Shown: one piece after another, positions 54,074 through 63,465 of the stretch | Numbering within the stretch: position 1 is the stretch's first letter | Layout: the number at the start of each line of letters is the position of its first letter | Assembly: GCA_044227805.1 (NCBI GenBank) | Contig: JBGAWA010000006.1 | Coordinates: 1 to 64,000, forward strand | Reading direction: 5' to 3' | DNA length: 64,000 bases | Source of the DNA: JACCZZ01 sp044227805 | GTDB taxonomy: Bacteria > Bacteroidota > Bacteroidia > Chitinophagales > UBA10324 | Position numbers and translations under genes: made by a program | Notes under the pieces: generated by a model | Databases searched by the model: none | What the model saw: the letters and a program-made list of their open reading frames with translations, nothing else | What the model was told of the DNA's origin: nothing

Positions 54074-56011
54074 TCACGCATACACTGGTAAATCAAATTG
54101 CTTTCTCACTTTCCGTATATGCTCATCGTGCCAGATAGCTTTGCAGAAATCATCACCATACATCTGTAATGCGTAAGTTAATCGGGCCTTGATGCCTGCG
54201 TCAAAGAAGGTATAGAAAGTTTCCATATCACCATGCAGCATGCACATGAATCCGTAAAACAAACCGAATCCGGGAGTAGGCTGACTGTCATAGATGGCTT
54301 TAAACTTGGTTTTTATCACATTTAACTTTTCCATCTCGCCGGCGTAACCGTAACAGAACGCCAATCCTGCCAGCACGTATGGATGATCACCCGCCACCTT
54401 TTGATTTTCTTCCAGCATGGCAGTACCTGCTGCTACCTTTCCCATTCTTACCAACGCATATCCCTTCAACTGTAAGGCAAGAAAATTATGCGGATTAAGT
54501 GCGAGTGACCGCTCGGCCATCTCCAGGCATCTTTCACTTTCTCCGATGCTCAGGAAAATTCTTCCCGACTCAGCCAATGAGCGTGGGCTCATAGGATCCA
54601 CTTCAGCAATACGATTGGCCACTTCAGCAGCCTTCTGCTTATCGAGCATCAGTACGTAGTATTCACCCAGCATAAAATAACAAGAGGGCTCACTGGGATT
54701 GATCTCATTCGCCTTCTTCGCCACTTCATAAGCGCCTTGCCAATCCCAATCGTTGAACTTCACGCTTGCCATGGCCACCAGCGCCTTCGGGTTGCCGGGC
54801 TGAGAACGGATGGCAGCCGCAGCATGTTCGTGCAACCGCCTGACGATTTCATCAGCCGGCAAATCGGTTACATAGCCGGGAAACAAATAGATGTTGGCCA
54901 GCACCGCATGGGCATTGGAAAAATCAGGATCCAACTCAACAGCCTCATTCAGCAATTGCAATGATTTGCTGCGCACCTTAGGGTCGAGGTTATCCCAGTT
55001 GTAGGCGCCTTCAAGATATTTCTTGTAGGCCTCCAGGCTCTTGGTGGGAGCGGTTGCCAGCTGCGACTCATGCTGCTCGGTATTGAAGTTAGCTTTCAGT
55101 TTGTTGGCAATTGTTTTGGCTATTTCATCCTGTACGGCAAAAATATCTTCGAGGTCACGATCATAGGTGGCACTCCAGAAATGATAGCCGTCCGAAGAAT
55201 TTATCAGCTGCGCCGTGATCCGCACTTTATTACCCACTTTGCGTACGCTGCCTTCAATCAGTTTCTGCACATTCAGCCGGGCGGCAATTTCACGCACATC
55301 TTCATTCTTGCCTTTAAAGGCAAAAGCTGAAGTACGCGAAGTGACCTGCAAACCTTCCACCTGCGCCAGCACATTGATCAGTTCTTCCGTGATGCCATCG
55401 CAGAAGAATTCATTTTCCGGATCCGAACTCATATTGGCAAAAGGTAACACGGCGATACCATTGAGTGCTGTCTTCGTCTTGCCTGCCAGCTCATCTCTTG
55501 TCGGAACGATGAGGCCCGGGTTCGTGACAGCATACACCTGCATGGGTTGTTTTACATTCTTCAGTTCGAAGTAGCCAAGCGGCTTCGTGGTAATTCCTTC
55601 TGAATTCTTTACCTCATCAAACAGCTTTTCGGAAATAAAAACACCGCCGGGTGTAGCCAGCGATTCAATACGCGAGGCGATGTTCACACTGTCGCCATAT
55701 ACGCCGTTTTCATCCATCATCACATCTCCGGTATGAATGCCGATCCGGATATCGATTTTTGGCGACATCAGAAACAGCGTCTGCATTTCAATGGCTGCGC
55801 GCACGGCGTTAACACCACTGCTGAACATACTCATCGTTCCATCACCGTAGTACTGTAGAATTTTTCCGTCATGCCTGGCAAGTGCCGCTTCAAAAATATT
55901 CTTGCTGCGGTCTCTTTTCTGCACTGCCAGCTGCTCATTCTGCTGCATAAGCGCTGTATATCCGACCATATCGGTGAACATGATGGCGGCAAGTTGACGG
56001 GTTGCTGGCAT
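54074..56011 (-). CDS. Class III adenylate/guanylate cyclase with TolB-like and TPR domains
   Basis: A 645-residue soluble protein. Residues 1-170 are a class III nucleotide cyclase domain: metal-binding D14 in FTDMVGYT, D57 in QYYGDGTMSMF, and VYGDSVNIASRIESLA (transition-state Asn/Arg). Residues ~185-310 form a TolB/CadC-like N-terminal-type domain (GIAVLPFANMSSDPENEFFC, DGITEELINVLAQVEGLQV). After residue ~320 come tetratricopeptide repeats (NPSEPSCYFMLGEYYVLM, DPMSPRSLAESGRIFLSIGE, NPHNFLALQLKGYALVRMGK). It would make cAMP or cGMP in response to a protein partner held by the TPRs. No membrane or sensor domain is seen. The response regulator upstream on the same strand may be functionally related. 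Confidence 0.92.
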   Translation of the reverse strand: MPATRQLAAIMFTDMVGYTALMQQNEQLAVQKRDRSKNIFEAALARHDGKILQYYGDGTMSMFSSGVNAVRAAIEMQTLFLMSPKIDIRIGIHTGDVMMDENGVYGDSVNIASRIESLATPGGVFISEKLFDEVKNSEGITTKPLGYFELKNVKQPMQVYAVTNPGLIVPTRDELAGKTKTALNGIAVLPFANMSSDPENEFFCDGITEELINVLAQVEGLQVTSRTSAFAFKGKNEDVREIAARLNVQKLIEGSVRKVGNKVRITAQLINSSDGYHFWSATYDRDLEDIFAVQDEIAKTIANKLKANFNTEQHESQLATAPTKSLEAYKKYLEGAYNWDNLDPKVRSKSLQLLNEAVELDPDFSNAHAVLANIYLFPGYVTDLPADEIVRRLHEHAAAAIRSQPGNPKALVAMASVKFNDWDWQGAYEVAKKANEINPSEPSCYFMLGEYYVLMLDKQKAAEVANRIAEVDPMSPRSLAESGRIFLSIGESERCLEMAERSLALNPHNFLALQLKGYALVRMGKVAAGTAMLEENQKVAGDHPYVLAGLAFCYGYAGEMEKLNVIKTKFKAIYDSQPTPGFGLFYGFMCMLHGDMETFYTFFDAGIKARLTYALQMYGDDFCKAIWHDEHIRKVRKQFDLPVYA

Positions 56012-56161
56012 GGCTTTACAAAAATGGGAAATAAAAATGAAGGGGATAATGATTTGCGGAGTGGTATATTAAACCGCTTCTCCATACCGGAGCGAAGCTC
56101 GTCCCTGCTATCCGGAGCATGCGCAGGACGCTTACCGGCAGGATGTTTCCATGATCATTCA

Positions 56162-56545
56162 TCAAAGATCACTGATCATGGCAGAAATTTTTTCAAAAGC
56201 TTCTTCATCCTTAATAACATATTGTTCTGCGCCTTTGTAAATTGTTTCCAATGCCACGGAATATCTTTCCAGGCTTGACAGGATGATGATGTGAATTCGC
56301 GGATAGTGCTTTTTTATCGCCTGCAGAATTTCCAATCCGCTGGCAGCTTCCTTGTGTTTGTGATTCAGCTCATAGTCGAGAATGACGACATCGGTGGTGT
56401 CATCTATATATTTAAGACATTCTTCACCGGTATTAAAGGCCAGCACCTGGTGCTGCACACGCCGCGTCAGGTAGTCAGACAAAGCCTGGTTCAGTCTGTC
56501 ATCATCATCAACGATTATTATCTTCTTGGGCTTGCTGAATTCCAT
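56162..56545 (-). CDS. Single-domain response regulator (receiver)
   Basis: 127 residues from the ATG at 56545. A start at 56584 adds 13 residues with no match to the family. The receiver fold is complete: acidic pocket IIIVDDDD, phosphoacceptor D57 in VVILDYELN, Ser in IIILSS, and the conserved Lys in QYVIKDEE. There is no output domain, so it acts through protein contact, like CheY or Spo0F. No histidine kinase is nearby. It lies about 150 bases upstream of the cyclase gene on the same strand. Confidence 0.92.
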   Translation of the reverse strand: MEFSKPKKIIIVDDDDRLNQALSDYLTRRVQHQVLAFNTGEECLKYIDDTTDVVILDYELNHKHKEAASGLEILQAIKKHYPRIHIIILSSLERYSVALETIYKGAEQYVIKDEEAFEKISAMISDL

Positions 56546-56659
56546 ATTCCTTTTGTGAAACGTAAAAATAAGAATCTGCAACAAATGAAAAATGCAGGAT
56601 TAACGGGAGCCTTTAAACCGTTACGGATAGCTGCTATTTTACCACCACAGATGCGTTGA

Positions 56660-57226
56660 TTAACCTGCCTTGTTCATTGCATTAACTTTTGCATGCAGGC
56701 TTCGGATACGCAAAGAAAGCATGATTTCAAACAGCGCCAGCACGATCATCTGAATTCCAAAAAAGATCATGAGCGTCAGGTTAGAGATCAAAGGGTTAAG
56801 GCTGATATACAATCCGGCAACGATCGTCAGCGCGGCTAACAACAAACCAAGCCACCATTGACTGTGTCCTTTGCGTTTGAATTCCAGTGCGGCCACTACG
56901 GCAATGGCACCTGACATGATGGTCCAGAAGCCAAAGATGATCGTGAAAATGATGAGCGAAGAGACAACAGCCCGCAACACCATCCAGCCAAACAGGATGT
57001 CGAGCACTCCACGCGCCACGATCCATCCTTTGTGGTGCATTTCGCTCCAATGACCAATCAGTTCAACGAGGTAGAGTATTCCTGCAGTGATAGCGAGGTA
57101 ACCAACGATGACCGTGAATCCCAAAGCCGACTCCAGCGGATTCACAATCATATAAAGGCCCGCAGCTAAAAAAAGCAGCCCGCGCAAGAGCGGGAGGTAC
57201 CAGTATTTTAAAAGGTGCTGTATCAT
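56660..57226 (-). CDS. HdeD/DUF308 family membrane protein
   Basis: A 188-residue integral inner-membrane protein with six hydrophobic segments. Typical features are GLLFLAAGLYMIVNPLESAL, LYLVELIGHWSEM, RGVLDILFGWMVL and SGAIAVVAALEFKRKGH. E. coli HdeD is linked to acid resistance at high cell density, but the family is broad and the role here is unknown. It is upstream of, and on the same strand as, the response regulator. Confidence 0.85.
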   Translation of the reverse strand: MIQHLLKYWYLPLLRGLLFLAAGLYMIVNPLESALGFTVIVGYLAITAGILYLVELIGHWSEMHHKGWIVARGVLDILFGWMVLRAVVSSLIIFTIIFGFWTIMSGAIAVVAALEFKRKGHSQWWLGLLLAALTIVAGLYISLNPLISNLTLMIFFGIQMIVLALFEIMLSLRIRSLHAKVNAMNKAG

Positions 57227-57451
57227 AGGAAGATTCTTTTACTGATGGATGAAAATATCGGGCTACTTAATCTTTCACAAAAAACAAAAAGTTGTTCAGA
57301 GTTACAAACCACGTGCAGTAGAATGATGCGATGATTCATCCCGTTGCCATTAAACAAGTATTCACTTGCAGTGAAAACTAACCAATATCATAGTTTTTGT
57401 CGCAAAGATGATGGAAACTTTGAATAGTATTTTTTCTAAAAATCAGGTATC

Positions 57452-59917
57452 ATGAAACCTCTACTCTTTGCTCGCATCACCGCCATGCTGTTGATGTTGC
57501 TTATACTGAATATGTCCATCAGCGGTGCGCAACCAATCATCACTTCTTTTACACCCAAGACCGGTTGTGCCGGTACCACAGTTACCATCAACGGTACAGC
57601 TTTTACCGGAACCACTGACGTTGCATTTGGTGGCATTCCCGCAACCTCCTTCGTGGTGGTGAATGGCAAGACGATAACGGCAGTGGTGGGCGATGGAGCA
57701 TCCGGTGCTGTCACCGTTACCAAGTCAAGTGGTACGGCTACCCTGGATGGCTTCACACACTTCACACCTACCTGGTACCCTGATGCTGATCTCGACGGAT
57801 ATGGCAATGCAGATGCTCCGCTTGCTCTCTGCTTCAAACCGGCAGGATATATGACTGACACTACTGATTGCGATGACACCAATCCTGCCATCCACCCTGA
57901 AGGCTATGAAATCGTCAATGGCGTTGATGACAACTGTAATGGCCTACTGGATGATGCCCCGCCGTTCATCACTTCCTTCTCGCCAGCCGCAGGAGACATC
58001 GGTAGTTCCGTCAATATTACCGGTATTAATTTCAGTACGGATCCAGCGGAGAACATCGTATATTTTGGTGCAACAAGGGCAGTTGTTACAGCTGCTTCCG
58101 CAACAAGCCTCACTGTTACAGTACCTGTCGGCGCCACTTATCATCCAATTAGCATCATCAACCAATACGGGTTGACAGGCTGGTCGGAACAGCCCTTTCT
58201 GGTAACCATTGGTACAGGCTGCGCTGTTGAACCCGGACTATATCAGGAGGCGCAAACCATCTCTTCAGCCAATCATCTTCCTGCTTACGTAGCTGATATG
58301 GATGCAGATGGCAAACCGGACTTAACATCCATTTCAAACAATGAATATTATGACTATTACATCACCGTGGACCGCAATACCAGCAGCCCCGATTCCATTT
58401 CCTTATCGTCATTCTTCACTTACATTCCGGAATATTGGGTGTGGAATTACTCTATCAACGACTTTGACGGTGACGGCAAACCTGATTTTTATGAAAGCTA
58501 TTTGGGAAGCTGGGCCAGCTATGTCAAAGTTTTCAGAAATACCAGTACACCAGGCTCTATCTCCTTTCAACAAGAACAGGACCTTCCCGTGGGTGCAGAA
58601 CAAGTGAATGCACTGTCTGTTGGCGATATGAATGCAGACGGAAAGGCTGATTTACTGATCGCCACTTCAGTCGAAGCATATTTAACAATATTTAAAAACA
58701 CGAGTGTTCCTGGTTCCATTTCCTTCAGTGAGGCGGGTGATATTGACTATGGAGGTAATTGGAATCATTGGATCACTACGGCTGGATTAGCCGACTTCGA
58801 TGGTGATAGGATGCCGGATGTGGTTATGACCGGCAACTTCGATTCCAATGGAGAGGATTTTCAAGGAATCTCGCTGATTCGCAATAAAGGAGTGCCGGGT
58901 TCATTTGCATTTGACCCTCGCTACGATTTATATTCCATTCCTGAAAATATTTTTGGCTACTATTTATTGACAGGTGATCTGGATGGGGATGGCAAAACTG
59001 ATCTCATTGCCGGTGGTGACAGTATTTTGATTTTCAGAAACAACAGCACCGTGGGTAATTTGAACTTTGTACAACCCATTGCACTCGGTTCAATAGGTTT
59101 TTATACTATAAATGATATAAATGGCGACGGAAAACCTGACCTGGTTTCATCACTCAACGGCGAGTTGGCGGTACTTGAAAACATCAGTTCGCCGGGATCC
59201 ATTTTGTTTACCTTGAAAACAGGGCTGGCACCCTTGAGCTGGTTCACCATCATTGACCTGAACATAGATGGAAAGACGGACCTTCTCAGCAGCGTTGACA
59301 ACGATCATTTTAACTATTTACGCAACCAGTGTACACCGATTACCTGTCATTTGCCCGACTCGTTCAATAGCAGCGTGACTGCCAACAGTGCCACACTTTA
59401 TTGGAATGGGGTGGATAATGCCACACTCTATAAACTGCGCTACAAAGTGTCCGGCACGGATGCATGGACTACACTAACTAAAATCCATTCTGCTCCGGTA
59501 ACTGTTTCCACTTTACTACCTCACACCAAATACTTCTGGCAGGTTAAGACAATTTGTGATGCCCATCAAAATATCGTATCAGACTGGTCGGTGAAGCAGT
59601 CATTCAGAACCGCTTCCGCGAAACTCAATACAGAAGCGATCACCACACTGGAAGTATTTCCAAATCCATTCACCACTACAGCCACTGTTGCATTCGCTGT
59701 CGCCACTGACTCCAGGGTAACGATTGAATTATTTGATGTACTCGGAAAACCGGTGTTCACCCTGATAGATGAAAATTTATCAGCAGGGCACTATAACCGG
59801 TTGCTGAGCAATGCAAGGCTGAGGGAAGGAATCTATTTCATCAAACTCCGCACGGTTGATATCAATGAAACGCAACAGGTGATGATGAAGAAGATTGTGG
59901 TGGAAAGTGATCGATAA
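57452..59917 (+). CDS. Secreted protein with IPT/TIG, MopRM, FG-GAP/VCBS repeats, FN3 and T9SS tail
   Basis: An 821-residue exported protein (signal peptide about residues 1-28, ISGAQP at its end). In order there are an IPT/TIG domain (~30-105, PIITSFTPKTGCAGTTVTIN) and a MopRM metal-binding motif (~110-165, DADLDGYGNAD with GVDDNCNGLLDD). A second IPT/TIG domain (~168-250) and an array of FG-GAP/VCBS-like repeats (~265-625) follow. The repeats each carry a calcium loop such as DFDGDGKPDFYE, DMNADGKADLL, DLDGDGKTDLI or DINGDGKPDLV. An FN3 domain (~632-718) and a T9SS sorting domain (FPNPFTTTATVAF to MMKKIVVE) close it. The VCBS array probably forms an integrin-like propeller for adhesion. Confidence 0.9.
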   Translation: MKPLLFARITAMLLMLLILNMSISGAQPIITSFTPKTGCAGTTVTINGTAFTGTTDVAFGGIPATSFVVVNGKTITAVVGDGASGAVTVTKSSGTATLDGFTHFTPTWYPDADLDGYGNADAPLALCFKPAGYMTDTTDCDDTNPAIHPEGYEIVNGVDDNCNGLLDDAPPFITSFSPAAGDIGSSVNITGINFSTDPAENIVYFGATRAVVTAASATSLTVTVPVGATYHPISIINQYGLTGWSEQPFLVTIGTGCAVEPGLYQEAQTISSANHLPAYVADMDADGKPDLTSISNNEYYDYYITVDRNTSSPDSISLSSFFTYIPEYWVWNYSINDFDGDGKPDFYESYLGSWASYVKVFRNTSTPGSISFQQEQDLPVGAEQVNALSVGDMNADGKADLLIATSVEAYLTIFKNTSVPGSISFSEAGDIDYGGNWNHWITTAGLADFDGDRMPDVVMTGNFDSNGEDFQGISLIRNKGVPGSFAFDPRYDLYSIPENIFGYYLLTGDLDGDGKTDLIAGGDSILIFRNNSTVGNLNFVQPIALGSIGFYTINDINGDGKPDLVSSLNGELAVLENISSPGSILFTLKTGLAPLSWFTIIDLNIDGKTDLLSSVDNDHFNYLRNQCTPITCHLPDSFNSSVTANSATLYWNGVDNATLYKLRYKVSGTDAWTTLTKIHSAPVTVSTLLPHTKYFWQVKTICDAHQNIVSDWSVKQSFRTASAKLNTEAITTLEVFPNPFTTTATVAFAVATDSRVTIELFDVLGKPVFTLIDENLSAGHYNRLLSNARLREGIYFIKLRTVDINETQQVMMKKIVVESDR

Positions 59918-60564
59918 AGCATTGCTGTTCTGAAACTGTGAACGATCAATCAACTAACTATAGCAGGATGCATGCATCCTGAAAACCAACCCGATGGCTG
60001 TAATAGCAATATCAATCATGATAGCGCCATTTATTACAGCCATCTTCATCTGTATGCTATCACCGGAAAAATATTAGAAATAGCAATGAAAATAACTATA
60101 TCCAAAGACTGCTGCTCCTCTGCATTCGATTGTTGATTTCTTTCATCGGCATCTACCCTGTAAAACTTACTCTCGATGATAAAACATGATCCGGAAAATT
60201 ACAGTGCCTTGATGAAGTTGCCGCATAAATGATGCTGCCATGATCCAGCGATTTGTAAAAGAAAAAATTACGCGGAACAGCAGAAAATCACATACGCTTT
60301 ATAAAAATACTCAATATCATCATTGAGAAATTACAGAAACAAATCAACGAATTCCATATGACGGATGTCATTTTTTAGCCTCCGGCAATGTTTGATTTTT
60401 GACTGCCGGTAAACTGAAGGGGATAATGTTGCCTGCTCAAATGATGAAATACTATGATAAAACGAGCCTTCTTTCGCACCGCCATGCGGTGTGCCGCCCA
60501 TCAAAGGCAGTAGTGCAGCGGAGCATGTTTCCGGTAACCAAATGTTCTTCAAACAACAATTGTC
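59918..60564. other. Long gene-free stretch
   Basis: About 650 bases, mostly AT-rich, with no gene, hairpin repeat or promoter core that I can support. The minus-strand frame at 60331-60648 overlaps the next gene and has no family features. Confidence 0.4.
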
Positions 60565-63465
60565 ATGAATAGCGGCTCCGATACATTGTTGAAAGAAACG
60601 AAATACAGAAAAGTCAGGTGGCTGATGATGCACGCATTGATCATTCAAAACTTCTTACCATTCAGGCGGTATCCATGGATTCCGGTTTTCCTCCTGCTCT
60701 GTTTTTCCTATCCGGCTAAACTATTTGCCAATGTCACGATCACCATTGGAGGCGTTGCCAATACGTCGTACCTCTTAAACAACCTGACATACCCGGGCTA
60801 CACTCCGCTTGGAACGATTGTAATTCTGGAAGGCGCGGCAAATGATATCTCACAAGCCGGCGGCACGTTACTGCTTAACTGCCCGGCCGGATTTGAGTTT
60901 CAGGCCGGCGCAGGCAGCGCTTCCAGCACTGCAGCACCCGACATCATCAGTGCCAGCATAACCACGGTCAGCGCTTCGCAGATTTCTATCGCCATAGTCG
61001 GTAATGGTGCAGGGACAGCCTGTTGCGATCAGATCACGATCACCGGTATTTTTGTGAGGGCGGCGGCACTTTGTCCTGTTGCTGCCAGCGGCAGCATCAC
61101 CAAAGACGCGGCAAGTTCGCAATCGATTATCGGAGTGGTGAACGGCGTCACCCCATTCGGAACACTTTCGCAGGCAAGCCCGGCGTTGGCCACCAACAAC
61201 ATTCTTGGATCGCCATTATGCCAGGGTGCTGCCGTCAGCGTTCCTTACACGGCCTGTGGTTTCAGCACAGGAAATATTTTCACCGCCCAGCTTTCCGATG
61301 AAAACGGTTCCTTCACTACACCCATTGCCATTGGTACGATAGCTGCCACTGCTTCCGGAACCATCAACGCCATACTGCCCGGAACAATCAATACCGGCAC
61401 CGGCTACAGGATAAGAGTAACAGCCAGCAATCCGATCGTAACAGGCAGCGACAATGGAATCAACCTATCCGTCATTTCGCCCATTAGCACCGGTTCTGTT
61501 TCTTATACCCCTGCTTGCCCCGGAGGTGCGGTTACCGTTCCTTATACGGTGAACAGCAGTTGCACTGCTTTCAATGCCGGAAATATTTTCACGGCTCAAT
61601 TATCTGATGCCTCTGGCTCATTTGCCGCGCCTGTTATTATCGGCTCATTATCTGCCACCACCAGCGGAACAATCAATGCCATTATTCCGGGAGGAACCAC
61701 TACCGGAAACGGCTACAGGATAAGGGTGGTCAGTTCCAGTCCTGCTTTCACAGGCACCATGAACAGCAGCACGGCCGTTGTCACCAAAAACTTATGGGCA
61801 AGTCATTTAAACTGGCAGATCCTCTGGACATCAGGAGATCAATTTGATGCTGGTGATATCGGTAACACCATTCAGTTCGGTGCATCTCCGCCTTCCGGAC
61901 AAAATGATATTATCACCACAGCCTATTGGCCGTTAACAGCCACCTCTTGCGGTACATCATTCGGTTCAGGCACTTATATCACCTTTGGCACCACGATGGC
62001 GCGCATCGTGAATTTCAACGGGCCGTCAACTTTCACTATAGCTCCCTTAGCCACTTTGCCATTGAGTACAAACACTGTTTGCAATGGCAGCCTGGTAAAC
62101 GTTAAATATGTTGTGCCGGCATCCTGCAATGTTTTCACTGCCGGAAATGTGTTCACCGCAGAATTGTCTGATGCATCGGGATCATTTGCTTCACCAACTG
62201 TGATCGGTTCCCTTTCATCTACTACATCAGGCACCATTGCTGCTACCCTGCCACTCTCCACGCCTATCGGGGCGGGTTACAGGATACGCGTCAGATCATC
62301 TTCACCCGCCCTTACCGGAAATGATAACGGGACCGCCATTTCCAATCAGTCTATCGCAGCATCTGTTACAGGTTCACCCTTTTGCGCGAACAGCACGATA
62401 GGCGTTTCTTATACGGTGGCATGTCCGTCTTCGTTAAGCGCAGGCAATATTTTCACGGTTGAACTATCTGATCCTTCCGGCTCTTTTACATCAGGCACTA
62501 CTGTGTTGGGCAGCCTGACATCCACAGCAGGCAGCGGCACCATATTAGCCTCCATCCCAACCGGCACTGCAGCCTCTGGCCTTTACAGGGTCAGGATAAA
62601 AAGTTCAGCTGTTGCTTTCACGGGCAGCGACAACGGAAGCGATATCACCATCACGGCACCCTGTAATTCAGCCTCCACCTCCTTCATTCAAACCATTGGT
62701 GAAGCAAACCAGTCCGCTATCTACTCCGTTCAGCTCACTGCTGCGGGTGGCTATACGGTTTTGGGCAATGCGGGCAGCAGTAATGCCAATCCGGGAGATT
62801 ACTATCCGGCAGTCGTTTACCTGAATACATCCGATATTTTTTTATCCAATATCAATCCTGATGGCAGCATCCTCTGGCAGAAATCGTTTGCTGTGATGCA
62901 GTACAATGCTTACTATCATGTGCTAAGACATGAGAATACCAGTGATGGCGGGTTCATTATTGCCGGTGGTGTTGACAATGGATGTAGTCCTTCAGGCTCA
63001 TCATGCTACACGCGTCCGATGCTTATCAAGGTCACAGCAGATGGCACTGTGCAATGGAGCAAGACATACGATTGCTATACCAGCATATTCGCCTGGGGCG
63101 GATGGGCCTTTTCCGTGAAACAAACCACCGATGGAGGTTATATTGTTTGTGGTCCGCAGATGGAAGGCTACACCGTTCCGTACCTGATGAAACTGGATGC
63201 CAGTGGTAACGTAACCTGGAAGTATTCCTATGGCTCCAACGGTGGCGCCATCTGTTGCACGGAAGAAGCACGGGCCGTGCGGCAGACGAGCGACGGAGGT
63301 TATGCACTCCTGGCTCCGGGCGGCGACTACAGTATGGGTGGTTCCTTTGACCTGATAAAAGTAAATTCATCAGGAGCTGTGCAATGGTCCAACTCTTTTC
63401 ATTACGGAACAGGCACCGGTATGGATATGATTTACAGACCACCGCAGATGGTGGTTTTATCATGA
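60565..63465 (+). CDS. Very large secreted repeat protein, 5' part before a frameshift
   Basis: 966 residues in the first frame. The likely signal sequence is within residues 22-56 (RYPWIPVFLLLCFSYPAKLF then AN); an internal Met at 21-22 is an alternative start. A first beta domain (57-200) is followed by at least four homologous Ig-like repeats. Each contains GNIFTAQLSD or a variant, then SGSF, a TSGTI block and GYRIRVxSSxP. They lie at about 215-300, 315-400, 500-585 and 600-690. From about 700 come propeller-like units with TSDGGY/TTDGGY boxes (TSDGGFIIAGGVD, TTDGGYIVCGPQ, TSDGGYALLAPGG). The last units and the end are in other frames because one C is missing near 63435. This is cell-surface or T9SS-type cargo. 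Confidence 0.8.
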   Translation: MNSGSDTLLKETKYRKVRWLMMHALIIQNFLPFRRYPWIPVFLLLCFSYPAKLFANVTITIGGVANTSYLLNNLTYPGYTPLGTIVILEGAANDISQAGGTLLLNCPAGFEFQAGAGSASSTAAPDIISASITTVSASQISIAIVGNGAGTACCDQITITGIFVRAAALCPVAASGSITKDAASSQSIIGVVNGVTPFGTLSQASPALATNNILGSPLCQGAAVSVPYTACGFSTGNIFTAQLSDENGSFTTPIAIGTIAATASGTINAILPGTINTGTGYRIRVTASNPIVTGSDNGINLSVISPISTGSVSYTPACPGGAVTVPYTVNSSCTAFNAGNIFTAQLSDASGSFAAPVIIGSLSATTSGTINAIIPGGTTTGNGYRIRVVSSSPAFTGTMNSSTAVVTKNLWASHLNWQILWTSGDQFDAGDIGNTIQFGASPPSGQNDIITTAYWPLTATSCGTSFGSGTYITFGTTMARIVNFNGPSTFTIAPLATLPLSTNTVCNGSLVNVKYVVPASCNVFTAGNVFTAELSDASGSFASPTVIGSLSSTTSGTIAATLPLSTPIGAGYRIRVRSSSPALTGNDNGTAISNQSIAASVTGSPFCANSTIGVSYTVACPSSLSAGNIFTVELSDPSGSFTSGTTVLGSLTSTAGSGTILASIPTGTAASGLYRVRIKSSAVAFTGSDNGSDITITAPCNSASTSFIQTIGEANQSAIYSVQLTAAGGYTVLGNAGSSNANPGDYYPAVVYLNTSDIFLSNINPDGSILWQKSFAVMQYNAYYHVLRHENTSDGGFIIAGGVDNGCSPSGSSCYTRPMLIKVTADGTVQWSKTYDCYTSIFAWGGWAFSVKQTTDGGYIVCGPQMEGYTVPYLMKLDASGNVTWKYSYGSNGGAICCTEEARAVRQTSDGGYALLAPGGDYSMGGSFDLIKVNSSGAVQWSNSFHYGTGTGMDMIYRPPQMVVLS

